Source: SAR324 cluster bacterium (GTDB lineage: Bacteria > SAR324 > NAC60-12). Taken from it: a DNA stretch of 7,596 bases. The position numbers were made by a program, and so were the translations under genes. Under the pieces are notes generated by a model that worked only from the letters and a program-made list of their open reading frames with translations, did no database searches and was not told where the DNA came from. The DNA lies in NCBI GenBank assembly GCA_028822475.1, contig JAPKDT010000099.1:1-7596 (forward strand), read 5' to 3'. Of this stretch, positions 1-7,018 are shown piece after piece (the first letter of the stretch is position 1; each line of letters starts with the position of its first letter).

Positions 1-1762
1 GGAATTATCCGCGGGAGAGGATTTGGCAATTGCTTTGAATATCAAGGGTGAGCATCAGTTGGATTTAAAACTTGAGGGACTCGCGCTTTGCGCTAATCCG
101 GAACGTGGTATCTATCTTGATTTGAGTCAATCCGCGGCAAAGCAGGATGAGATGTTTGCAGAAGTCAAAAAAATGTTTGAATCTGCTGATAATCCAAAGA
201 TTTTTCATGGACTGAAGAAAGCTGTCCAGTTATGTACAAATCTCGGTATCGAGTTAAAAGGAATCTGCTCAGATGTAATGCTTGCCGGTCACATGGCAGA
301 CCCGCTGGCAAGACGCTATGATCTTGATTTTCTGCTTGGCCGTAAACTAAATTTACGTAGAGAACCTTTAGACTCTGCTGAGACTATGCAAAAGGAAAGT
401 CAGTTATCAATGTTTGACGAAGAGGACATTGAGGATCAAAACGAATACGTTCAGTACTGTGAAAATGCTTCGATCATTTTACGTCTGCACCTGCAGTTTG
501 AAGCACAAATGAAGCAGACAGGAATGGAAGCAGCTTTCCGGAATATCGAAATACCACTAGCCGTAACTTTAGCAAAGCTGGAACAGTCCGGTATCCGTCT
601 TGATGTAGAAGTGATGTCAAAAATCTCACTTGAATTTGAGGAACGTTTAACTGAATTACGTCAAAAAATTATGGCTTTGGCAGGAGAAGAATTTAATCCA
701 AATTCCGTGATTGAGCTGCAGAATATCCTCTACGAAAAACTACGTCTGCATGAACGTTACAAGGTCAAACCCAAAAAAATAAAGTTGGGTAACCGTATGT
801 CAACTGACGAAGAAACTTTGGAAAAAATTGCTGAGGACGAATTGCCTCGTACCATTCTGGATTACCGAACACTTAACAAACTGAAAAACACATACGTTGA
901 TCAACTGCCGACCTACGTTCATCAAACCAGCGGCTGTATCCATTCTACTTTTCGGCAAACTGGAACCACTACGGGGCGACTTTCATCCGAAAATCCAAAT
1001 CTGCAAAACATTCCGGTGCGCTCCAGTGAAGGACGTAGAATTCGTCGTGCCTTCATTTCTTCCGGAAAAGAAAAAATTCTAGTTTCCGCAGATTACAGCC
1101 AGATCGAATTGCGTGTAGTAGCACATTATTCCAAGGATCCGACTTTCATGGACGCATACCGGCGTAACCTTGATATTCACGCGTTGACGGCTTCAGCAAT
1201 TTTTAGCGTTCCGGAAAAAGACGTGACCCGTGAAATGCGTTCCAGGGCCAAAGGAGTTAATTTTGGACTGATTTATCGAATGGGAGCAGAGCGGCTTTCA
1301 ATTGTCACAAAGACCTCCAAAGTTGAAGCAAAAGAATTTATCGAACGTTATTTTGAAAAGTACAGTACCATTCATGCATTGCAGGAACGTTTTTTGGAAA
1401 AGGCTCGTAAAGAGGGTTTTACAGAAACACTTTTTGGAAGAAGACGCTATCTTCCAGAGATTAACGGTAAAGGTCTTTTGAAAAGGATGGCTGAAGGAGC
1501 CGCAATCAACACTCCCATCCAGGGCTCCGCGGCAGAAATTATCAAGTTGGCCATGATTGCGGTAGATAGACGGCTCAGTGAAAAACAGCTGAAATCAAAA
1601 ATGATCCTGACTGTGCACGATGAACTTGTCTTTGACGCCTTGAGGGAAGAAGTGGATGAACTTTGTGAAATTGTGAAAAAGACAATGGAAAATGTGGTTG
1701 GACTTGAGGTGCCGCTGCTGGTGGAAATCGGTAAAGGCGAAACTTGGCTTGATGCTCATTGA
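1..1762 (+). CDS. polA: DNA polymerase I (family A), 5'-truncated by the window edge; 3'-5' exonuclease domain looks inactive
   Basis: Family A polymerase that fills gaps in excision repair and replaces Okazaki primers. The frame is open to the left edge with no stop, so the TTG at 23 is not the real start; the 5'-nuclease domain and the beginning of the exonuclease domain lie outside. Numbering below counts from that TTG. Residues 1 to about 180 align with the Klenow 3'-5' exonuclease domain, but the metal-binding acidic positions are replaced (N6, K8, A67, N148 where E. coli has D355, E357, D424, D501). The polymerase domain is intact: TGRLSS and NLQNIPVR, motif A DYSQIELR (D357), motif B with R406, K410, F414 and Y418, AAINTPIQG, and motif C VHDE (H532, D533, E534). 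It ends in the family's usual GxxxWxxAH. One oddity is R419 directly after the conserved motif-B Tyr, where Gly is usual. Residue equivalences are by-eye alignments to recalled E. coli Pol I; the family call is certain. Confidence 0.97.
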   Translation, partial: ELSAGEDLAIALNIKGEHQLDLKLEGLALCANPERGIYLDLSQSAAKQDEMFAEVKKMFESADNPKIFHGLKKAVQLCTNLGIELKGICSDVMLAGHMADPLARRYDLDFLLGRKLNLRREPLDSAETMQKESQLSMFDEEDIEDQNEYVQYCENASIILRLHLQFEAQMKQTGMEAAFRNIEIPLAVTLAKLEQSGIRLDVEVMSKISLEFEERLTELRQKIMALAGEEFNPNSVIELQNILYEKLRLHERYKVKPKKIKLGNRMSTDEETLEKIAEDELPRTILDYRTLNKLKNTYVDQLPTYVHQTSGCIHSTFRQTGTTTGRLSSENPNLQNIPVRSSEGRRIRRAFISSGKEKILVSADYSQIELRVVAHYSKDPTFMDAYRRNLDIHALTASAIFSVPEKDVTREMRSRAKGVNFGLIYRMGAERLSIVTKTSKVEAKEFIERYFEKYSTIHALQERFLEKARKEGFTETLFGRRRYLPEINGKGLLKRMAEGAAINTPIQGSAAEIIKLAMIAVDRRLSEKQLKSKMILTVHDELVFDALREEVDELCEIVKKTMENVVGLEVPLLVEIGKGETWLDAH

Positions 1763-1801
1763 TCTCAGCAGAACATCAAGTATGTGTTCCCAAACAGAGT
1801 G

Positions 1802-1839
1802 CTAACAAAATCCTTTTGAAAATAATAGAGCTTTGTTAG
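1802..1839. repeat. 8-bp inverted repeat overlapping the candidate promoter
   Basis: CTAACAAA at 1802-1809 is the exact reverse complement of TTTGTTAG at 1832-1839, separated by 22 bp. The right arm overlaps the candidate -10 box at 1837-1842, so protein binding here could block transcription of the downstream pair. The spacing is long for a terminator hairpin and no T-run follows, so I do not read it as the polA terminator. Chance occurrence in AT-rich DNA is possible. Confidence 0.3.
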
Positions 1840-1842
1840 AAT
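1816..1842 (+). promoter_or_regulatory. Candidate sigma-70-type promoter for the RAM-domain gene and aminotransferase
   Basis: In the gap after polA there is a TTGAAA (1816-1821) and a TAGAAT (1837-1842) that differs from the TATAAT consensus at one base. The spacer is 15 bp, shorter than the preferred 17, so the -35 assignment is weak and the -10 is the better half. The putative start of transcription would fall near 1849, giving a leader of roughly 35 to 40 nt before the ATG at 1886. The -10 overlaps the right arm of an 8-bp inverted repeat (1802-1809 and 1832-1839). This is inference from sequence alone. Confidence 0.35.
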
Positions 1843-1874
1843 AAGACATTATTTAAGTAAACAATCCATAACAC

Positions 1875-1879
1875 AGGAG
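1875..1879 (+). promoter_or_regulatory. Ribosome binding site of the RAM-domain gene
   Basis: AGGAG lies 6 nt upstream of the ATG at 1886, an ideal Shine-Dalgarno sequence and spacing. It fixes the start of the 91-residue gene and is the clearest ribosome binding site in the window. Confidence 0.8.
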
Positions 1880-1885
1880 CAAATC

Positions 1886-2161
1886 ATGGTAACAGCACTG
1901 GTTCTTTTAAATATTGAACGCCAGCAAATAAAAGGTATTTCAGAAAAACTGGTTAATATGAAGGAAGTTTCGGAAGTTTATTCAGTGGCGGGACGTTATG
2001 ATTTGGTGGCGGTTGTGCGCGTCAAAACTAATGAACAAATCGCTGATACAATTGCCGGAAAATTTGGAGAACTGGAAGGTATAACTGCAACAGAAACTTT
2101 GATTGCTTTCCATACATATTCCAGGCACGATCTGGAACACATGTTTTCAATCGGTGAGTGA
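1886..2161 (+). CDS. Stand-alone Lrp/AsnC ligand-binding (RAM) domain protein
   Basis: A 91-residue protein consisting only of the effector-binding domain of Lrp/AsnC (feast/famine) regulators, with no helix-turn-helix. The family signature is present: an N-terminal beta strand (VTALVLLNI), a helix, then VYSVAGRYDLVAVVRV (about residues 31-46), a second helix (NEQIADTI), and GITATETLIAF near 67-77. The fold expected from the family is beta-alpha-beta-beta-alpha-beta, forming dimers or higher oligomers with amino acids bound between subunits. Without a DNA-binding domain it cannot repress by itself; it may modulate a full-length Lrp-like protein or an enzyme. The start is secure because of the AGGAG at 1875-1879. 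The aminotransferase ATG follows 7 bp after the stop, so the two are probably co-transcribed and translationally coupled. Ligand and partner cannot be told from the sequence. Confidence 0.92.
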   Translation: MVTALVLLNIERQQIKGISEKLVNMKEVSEVYSVAGRYDLVAVVRVKTNEQIADTIAGKFGELEGITATETLIAFHTYSRHDLEHMFSIGE

Positions 2162-2168
2162 GAAGCAT

Positions 2169-3245
2169 ATGCCAGAGCATAATTCACGGCAAAATATAAA
2201 AGTCAGGGAGGCAATTTCCAGCATGGGATTTTATGATCCTCCTCTGGAAAATAGGAATCCGGAAGAGTATATACTGATGGACTTTAACGAGCCACCTCTT
2301 CCTCCTCCACTGGAAGTCGTAGAAAATATTGCTGAATTACTAAAAAATCGTATTCACGCTTATCCGATCTACGGTGATTTCCTGGAGAAGTTGGGCGAAT
2401 ATGTAGGTGTGCCTACCAAAAATTTACTACTGACGAATGGTTCAGATCAGGGAATTGATATTATTTTACGCTGTTTACTGGAAAAAGGGGATGAAGTTAA
2501 AATGGCTCAGCCCGGCTTTCCGATGTTCCAGCAGATTACTGGAACATTAGGTTGTACTATTGACGGTCCGCAATTTTCGAGGGATTTTCGCTTTCCCCAT
2601 CAAGAACTAAAAGATTCGGTGAACGCTAAGACACGTTTAATTGTGGTCATTAATCCAAATAATCCAACAGGCACAGCGGTTTCTCTGGAGCAAATCGAGG
2701 ATTTGCTAAAAACATTTCCTGATATTCCAGTCCTTGTAGATGAAGCGTATTATGAATTTACCGGAGAAACCTGTGTTTCCTTATTGTCGAGTTATCCAAA
2801 TCTAATTATAATCCGCACTTTTTCAAAAGCGCTCGGTATGCCTAGTCTCCGTTTGGGGTATGTCATTGCGAGACCAGACTTTATCAAGCATCTGCAAAAA
2901 ATACGCGGCCCGTATGACGTAAATGTGGTTGCGGTTTTTGCGGCACGTGAACAATTAAAACATCCTGAACACTGGCAGAGGATCGTGAAGCATTTGCTTG
3001 AGGAAAGCAAACCTGCGTTGGAAAAATATTTTGATCAACATCAGGTCAAATATTATTCAAATAAAACTAATTTTATGCTGGTGGAACCTCCAGATCCAGT
3101 CGCGGCATGTAAATATTTGAAAGAAAATAAAATTCTTGTACGACCGATGGGGGCACCGATTTCACATACTTTCCGAATGAGTCTCAGGATGATGCCGGAG
3201 ATGCAGCGCTTCATGGAAGTCTACAGCAGATTTTTAGACACCTAG
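2169..3245 (+). CDS. HisC-like PLP-dependent aminotransferase (class I/II, fold type I)
   Basis: A 358-residue cytoplasmic aminotransferase resembling histidinol-phosphate aminotransferase. Motifs in order: NEPPLPPP near residue 38 (the usual NENPxGP site), AYPIY, TNGSDQG (89-95, cofactor phosphate contacts), NPNNPTG (from N162), DEAYYEF (D191 pairs with the pyridine nitrogen, Y194), TFSKALG with the Schiff-base lysine K220, SLRLGY with R228, TNFML, and the substrate carboxylate arginine R336 in FRMSLR. The enzyme should move an amino group between 2-oxoglutarate/glutamate and an amino acid or histidinol phosphate. HisC homologues usually end this last motif as RITVGT; here it is RMSLRM, and LAGLR is MPSLR, so the substrate may not be histidinol phosphate. 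No other his genes are visible. I chose the ATG at 2169: the frame also extends to a TTG at 2103, but that lies inside the preceding gene. Only a weak GAGAAG precedes the ATG, consistent with coupling to the upstream gene. Confidence 0.9.
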   Translation: MPEHNSRQNIKVREAISSMGFYDPPLENRNPEEYILMDFNEPPLPPPLEVVENIAELLKNRIHAYPIYGDFLEKLGEYVGVPTKNLLLTNGSDQGIDIILRCLLEKGDEVKMAQPGFPMFQQITGTLGCTIDGPQFSRDFRFPHQELKDSVNAKTRLIVVINPNNPTGTAVSLEQIEDLLKTFPDIPVLVDEAYYEFTGETCVSLLSSYPNLIIIRTFSKALGMPSLRLGYVIARPDFIKHLQKIRGPYDVNVVAVFAAREQLKHPEHWQRIVKHLLEESKPALEKYFDQHQVKYYSNKTNFMLVEPPDPVAACKYLKENKILVRPMGAPISHTFRMSLRMMPEMQRFMEVYSRFLDT

Positions 3246-3268
3246 GCAAAATCAGTTAAAATGGTGAT

Positions 3269-3289
3269 AAACTTGCATTGTTGCAGTTT
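3269..3289. terminator. Bulged hairpin 24 bp after the aminotransferase stop; possible weak terminator
   Basis: AAAC and TGCA (3269-3272 and 3274-3277, one bulged T at 3273) pair with TGCA and GTTT (3282-3289) around a 4-nt loop, giving an 8-bp stem. It stands directly downstream of the aminotransferase, where a terminator is expected. The stem is AT-rich and only a short A/T stretch without a proper U-run follows on the + strand, so the terminator reading is tentative. Confidence 0.25.
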
Positions 3290-3303
3290 CAATAAAGGGA
3301 TCT

Positions 3304-3377
3304 CATGGGAGGTCGTCGTTTTCCAGGGACGGAAAAAAATTGCCAAGGATGACAAGCATTTAAGACGACCTCCTGTG
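3304..3377. repeat. Intergenic inverted repeat, 14-bp arms with nested hairpin
   Basis: The left arm 3304-3317 and right arm 3364-3377 share a perfect 10-bp core (GGAGGTCGTC at 3308-3317, GACGACCTCC at 3364-3373), extended outward by four further pairs of which two are G-U wobbles. The 46-nt centre contains a second hairpin: TTTTCC (3319-3324) pairs with GGAAAA (3331-3336) around six bases. The arms are GC-richer than their surroundings. It could be a bidirectional terminator, a small structured RNA, or a short REP/MITE-like element. I see no flanking direct repeat that would prove insertion, and the arm sequence does not recur in the window. Confidence 0.65.
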
Positions 3378-3438
3378 TACCTGCTCTTGATCCAGTTTCC
3401 TTTCTGATTAAATCAACCCCTCTTTTCCCCTGAACACC

Positions 3439-6400
3439 TCAACTGGAGACAGTAAAAACCTGTTCGAGTTTTTTAAGTCCATTGAGGATGGCAGGCATTT
3501 CAGGAGGCACATTTTTAAAATCGAGTGTGTTTTCCGGAATATAGCTCAACGCTGTTTCCTGTTCACAGAGCCATTCTATCAGTTTTTCATGATTGAGTTT
3601 TGAGGCATCTTTCAACTGTATCCTCAAACGGTTATGGTCATGTTCAATTGTTTCAACACCATGGAGTTGTCCCCAGAGCCTAACTTCCGCATTCCTAAAA
3701 ATATTCAATACTGATTCCGGAAGCGCGCCAAAGCGGTTTTCGATTCCATTACGGAAATCCCAAAGATCTTCCTTTGTGGGTAATGTCCCCAATGCTTTGT
3801 AAAGTGAAAGACGCTGGCTCGTGCTGCGAATATAGCTTTCCGGAATTGCCTGGTCAATGTGATCCAGACGAACATTAATATCTTCAGGCGCTAATCCGGA
3901 GTCAGCTTGCTGCAGTTTTTTAACCGCCCTGTCCACCATCTGTGTGTAGAGTTCCAGTCCAACACTGGCCATTTGTCCGGATTGTTCTGAACCAAGTAAA
4001 TTGCCCGCTCCCCGTATTTCCAGGTCCCTAGACGCAACTTTAAAACCTGCGCCAAGATCATTGAGATCCTGCAGAACCTGTAGACGCTCATGTGCAACTC
4101 CGCTTAATATTTTTTCGGCAGGAATCAGCAAATACGCATAGGCCTGTACATTGCTGCGGCCGACCCTGCCACGCAATTGATAGAGTTGGGAAAGCCCAAA
4201 ATTTTGAGCATTATCGATGATGATGGTGTTTGCTTTCGGAATATCAAGTCCGGACTCAATAATGGTGGTTGAGAGCAGAACGTCAAAGCGGCCTTCAATA
4301 AAATCCAGCATAACTTTTTCCAGTTGCTGTTCTTTCATTTGGCCGTGACCGATGGCAATTCGGATGTTAGGCAGGATACTTTCAAGATAACGTCCGTATT
4401 CATAAATTGACTCAACACGGTTATGTACCACAAAAACCTGGCCACCACGACGAATTTCGCGACTGACTGCTTCCTGAATAATATAATCGTTGACCGGCAG
4501 CAATCGAGTTCTTACGGCTCTGCGATCTGCAGGCGGAGTGTTGACCAAACTCAGGTCACGCAGTCCCATCAGAGACATGTGAAGTGTTCGTGGAATTGGA
4601 GTTGCGGAAAGTGTGAGGACATCGACTGCCGCTCTGAAACGCTTTATTTTTTCTTTGTGCTTTACTCCAAACCGCTGTTCTTCATCTACTACCAACAAAC
4701 CTAAGTCATGGAACTTGATATCTGTCGAAAGCAAACGATGGGTACCGATAATGACATCAATTTTTCCTTCTTGGAGACGTTTTAGAATATCTTTTTGTTC
4801 TGCCTCTGTACGAAAACGGCTGATGACTTCAATAATAAACGGTGTGTCTTCAAAACGTTGGCTAAAAGTTTGGTAATGTTGCTGAGCAAGGATTGTTGTC
4901 GGTACTAGGATTGCGACCTGTTTTTCCTGCTGGACGGCTTTGAAGGCACCCCGCATAGCAATTTCTGTTTTTCCAAAACCAACATCACCGCAGACTAAAC
5001 GATCCATCGGCATTTCAGATTCCATGTCTGCCTTAACAGAACTGATGACCTCCAACTGATCCGGAGTTTCCTCAAAGGGAAAGAGCAGTTCAAATTTCTG
5101 CATTTCTGCATCGTCTGTGTTGAAGGCAAAACCTTTACGCGTTTTTCTTTCTGCATAAATTTCTGCTAGTTCTCCTGCGATATCCTCTACAGAACGTGCT
5201 ACTTTTGCACGTGTTTTTTTCCAAGATTTTTCTCCAAGTTTACTCAGTTTTGGAGGATTCCCGTCTGCATTTACATATTTTTGCACAAGGTGAAATTTGC
5301 CTACAGGCACATAAACTTTTTCTTCCCGTGCATAAATCAGTTGCATAAATTCGTTGTTTGTACCTCCAGCGGAAATTTTCTGCAAACCCTGATATCGTCC
5401 AATTCCATAATCCAAATGCACCACATGGTCGCCTTCACGTAAATCATCTAAACTGCCCGCAACCTGTTGAACCTGTGTACGTTGCAAGCGTCTACTTCGA
5501 GTTTTTTCACCAAAAACTTCTTCTTCGGTCAGCAGAATAAAATGTATTTTACCCTCTGTGTCAAGTTTACGAAAACCTGCAGAAACGTTTCCACTTATGA
5601 TAGGAATTGATTTTTTTGAGCCATCAACAGGACTGTTCTCCAGCCATTCCAGCCACGGACAGGTTTCAGGATTCAGTTGCTCTCCTGCAACAAAAGTTTC
5701 CACACCTAAATCTTCCAGCAGTTGCTGAAAATGATCGGCATGTGTTTGATTTTTGGCACTCAGCAAAATTGGTACTCCTGACTTATACCAGTTCTGAAGC
5801 ATCTGCACCATGTGACCTGCCGCAGATGTTGCTTTTGTTTTTTCAAATCCCTGCCTCAGGGAATGATTATTGACAAACTGAAGCTGATGCAGGGTACGTT
5901 CAGCTTTATGATTTTGAGTTTTGGAATTTAAAAACAACTGAGCGGATTTTTGTAGTCGGAACTCCAGTTCACTGCTTGTTAAGAATAATGATTCTGGAGA
6001 CAGAGTCAGTTTATTTTGTTGTGAACTGAGTTCGTATTCCATGAAAACTTCCTGATAAAAATGCTCTGCGCGTTTCTTCACGTTATTTTCTTCATCAACT
6101 ACGAGCAGATGTTCTGTAGGAATGTAATCAAAAAGTGTTTCAAGTTTTGGGTAAAAAAGAGGTGATAATGATTCAATTCCGGGAAAACTTTCACTATTAC
6201 TTAAACTCTCTTTCAAACGTTTTAAAACTTCAGGAGTACATTCTTTACGGAATGAAGGCAGAGTCTGGCGGGCATAATTAATCGTCTGCAGATTAAAAAG
6301 AATTTCAGTTCCAGGCAGGATTTCGAGTGAGTCCAACTCTGTATCAGTCGTACGCTGAGTCTGAATATCGAATGGTTTGAGGTACAAGAGTTCCTTCTTT

Positions 6401-6984
6401 GCTGTCAACTCCATCCGTACAGGTTTTTCTCGATTGAGCGGAAAAACGTCCAGAATTGCTCCATGGGTACTGAATTCACCCTGATCCTCAACGACATCAA
6501 CCTGATTGTATCCGGAAAACAGCAATTGCTGCCGGATAAGTTCCGTGCTGCCGACATATTCCGTGTTCAGCGAAATTGTGTTTTTTTGGAAAGTATCACG
6601 CGGTAGGAAACGCTGCATCATCCCGTTTGGTGTTGTAACGAGAATCCTGACCTTACCTTTGAGCAGTGCGCCTAGTGTTTGAAAACGCTGAGCAACCAGA
6701 CCTTTATGTGGTGAAAAATTATCATAAGGCAGTACATCCCAGAAAGGGAAAAAATGTACACCTTCTCTGCCTGAATAATAGTAAAGATCATTAAGCAGAA
6801 CTTCAGCGATATCAAATGATTCACAAACAACTACCAGTGGAATTGTTTTTTCTGCAGCCTGCTTCATTTGTAGACTGAGCAAGGAAAGTACTAGAGCTTT
6901 GCTAGATCCGGAAAGTCCTTGTAATTCAACAACTGGAGTGTCTGATTTTATTTTATGGAGGATGTTTTGGAGTGATGCAGGCAT
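3439..6984 (-). CDS. mfd: Transcription-repair coupling factor Mfd
   Basis: A complete Mfd of about 1181 residues, the usual length. It is an ATP-driven DNA translocase that removes stalled RNA polymerase at lesions and recruits UvrA. Domains in order, numbered from the ATG at 6984: UvrB-like damage-recognition module (about 1-300, with LPYDNFSPHKG), a divergent middle, the RNA polymerase-interacting domain (about 515-590, starting LREGDHVVHLDYGIGRY), superfamily 2 helicase lobes with Walker A GDVGFGKTE (K672), DEEQ (D767), SATPIPRT and QLRGRVGRS (Q936 to R943), the translocation motif DLGAGF...RDLEIRGAGNLLG (about 972-997), and a C-terminal autoinhibitory domain. Two residues of the UvrA-contact surface seem changed (H174, T194). 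A TTG at 7008 would add eight residues; I prefer the ATG because it fits the family's N-terminus, although neither has a clear ribosome binding site. The stop of the small upstream gene is 34 bp away (10 bp from the TTG), so the two probably share a transcript. Confidence 0.97.
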   Translation of the reverse strand: MPASLQNILHKIKSDTPVVELQGLSGSSKALVLSLLSLQMKQAAEKTIPLVVVCESFDIAEVLLNDLYYYSGREGVHFFPFWDVLPYDNFSPHKGLVAQRFQTLGALLKGKVRILVTTPNGMMQRFLPRDTFQKNTISLNTEYVGSTELIRQQLLFSGYNQVDVVEDQGEFSTHGAILDVFPLNREKPVRMELTAKKELLYLKPFDIQTQRTTDTELDSLEILPGTEILFNLQTINYARQTLPSFRKECTPEVLKRLKESLSNSESFPGIESLSPLFYPKLETLFDYIPTEHLLVVDEENNVKKRAEHFYQEVFMEYELSSQQNKLTLSPESLFLTSSELEFRLQKSAQLFLNSKTQNHKAERTLHQLQFVNNHSLRQGFEKTKATSAAGHMVQMLQNWYKSGVPILLSAKNQTHADHFQQLLEDLGVETFVAGEQLNPETCPWLEWLENSPVDGSKKSIPIISGNVSAGFRKLDTEGKIHFILLTEEEVFGEKTRSRRLQRTQVQQVAGSLDDLREGDHVVHLDYGIGRYQGLQKISAGGTNNEFMQLIYAREEKVYVPVGKFHLVQKYVNADGNPPKLSKLGEKSWKKTRAKVARSVEDIAGELAEIYAERKTRKGFAFNTDDAEMQKFELLFPFEETPDQLEVISSVKADMESEMPMDRLVCGDVGFGKTEIAMRGAFKAVQQEKQVAILVPTTILAQQHYQTFSQRFEDTPFIIEVISRFRTEAEQKDILKRLQEGKIDVIIGTHRLLSTDIKFHDLGLLVVDEEQRFGVKHKEKIKRFRAAVDVLTLSATPIPRTLHMSLMGLRDLSLVNTPPADRRAVRTRLLPVNDYIIQEAVSREIRRGGQVFVVHNRVESIYEYGRYLESILPNIRIAIGHGQMKEQQLEKVMLDFIEGRFDVLLSTTIIESGLDIPKANTIIIDNAQNFGLSQLYQLRGRVGRSNVQAYAYLLIPAEKILSGVAHERLQVLQDLNDLGAGFKVASRDLEIRGAGNLLGSEQSGQMASVGLELYTQMVDRAVKKLQQADSGLAPEDINVRLDHIDQAIPESYIRSTSQRLSLYKALGTLPTKEDLWDFRNGIENRFGALPESVLNIFRNAEVRLWGQLHGVETIEHDHNRLRIQLKDASKLNHEKLIEWLCEQETALSYIPENTLDFKNVPPEMPAILNGLKKLEQVFTVSS

Positions 6985-7018
6985 GTTATTAGGAAAAAAG
7001 CGGGGCAATCGTCAGTGA

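Larger units (their letters stand above)
3246..3438. other. Convergent intergenic region between the aminotransferase and mfd
   Basis: This 193-bp gap separates two genes that end toward each other. It contains no open reading frame worth calling. It holds a small bulged hairpin (3269-3289), a large inverted repeat with a nested hairpin (3304-3377) and a pyrimidine-rich stretch near 3415-3430. No classical GC-rich stem followed by a long T-run was found for either gene, so the way the two convergent transcripts end is unclear; the inverted repeats are the obvious candidates. Confidence 0.7.

Noticed and set aside
1797..1805. GAGTGCTAA, identical to one half of the CIRCE heat-shock operator
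   Set aside because: The other half (TTAGCACTC nine bases upstream) is absent, and the downstream genes are not chaperone genes.
2103..2168. TTG start extending the aminotransferase by 22 residues
   Set aside because: It would lie inside the RAM-domain gene, and the added residues do not resemble an aminotransferase N-terminus; the ATG at 2169 fits the family.
3405..3415. TGATTaAATCA palindrome near the mfd end
   Set aside because: Only 5-bp AT-rich arms with a one-base centre; no T-run follows in the mfd direction, so it is not a supportable terminator.
4423..4876. Overlapping + strand open frames of 93 and 87 codons
   Set aside because: They are antisense to the conserved helicase core of mfd, lack ribosome binding sites and encode low-complexity, Ser/Cys-rich sequence typical of shadow frames.
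5358..5873. + strand open frames of 60 and 88 codons within mfd
   Set aside because: Antisense to the well-supported mfd frame, with no family resemblance and no initiation signals.
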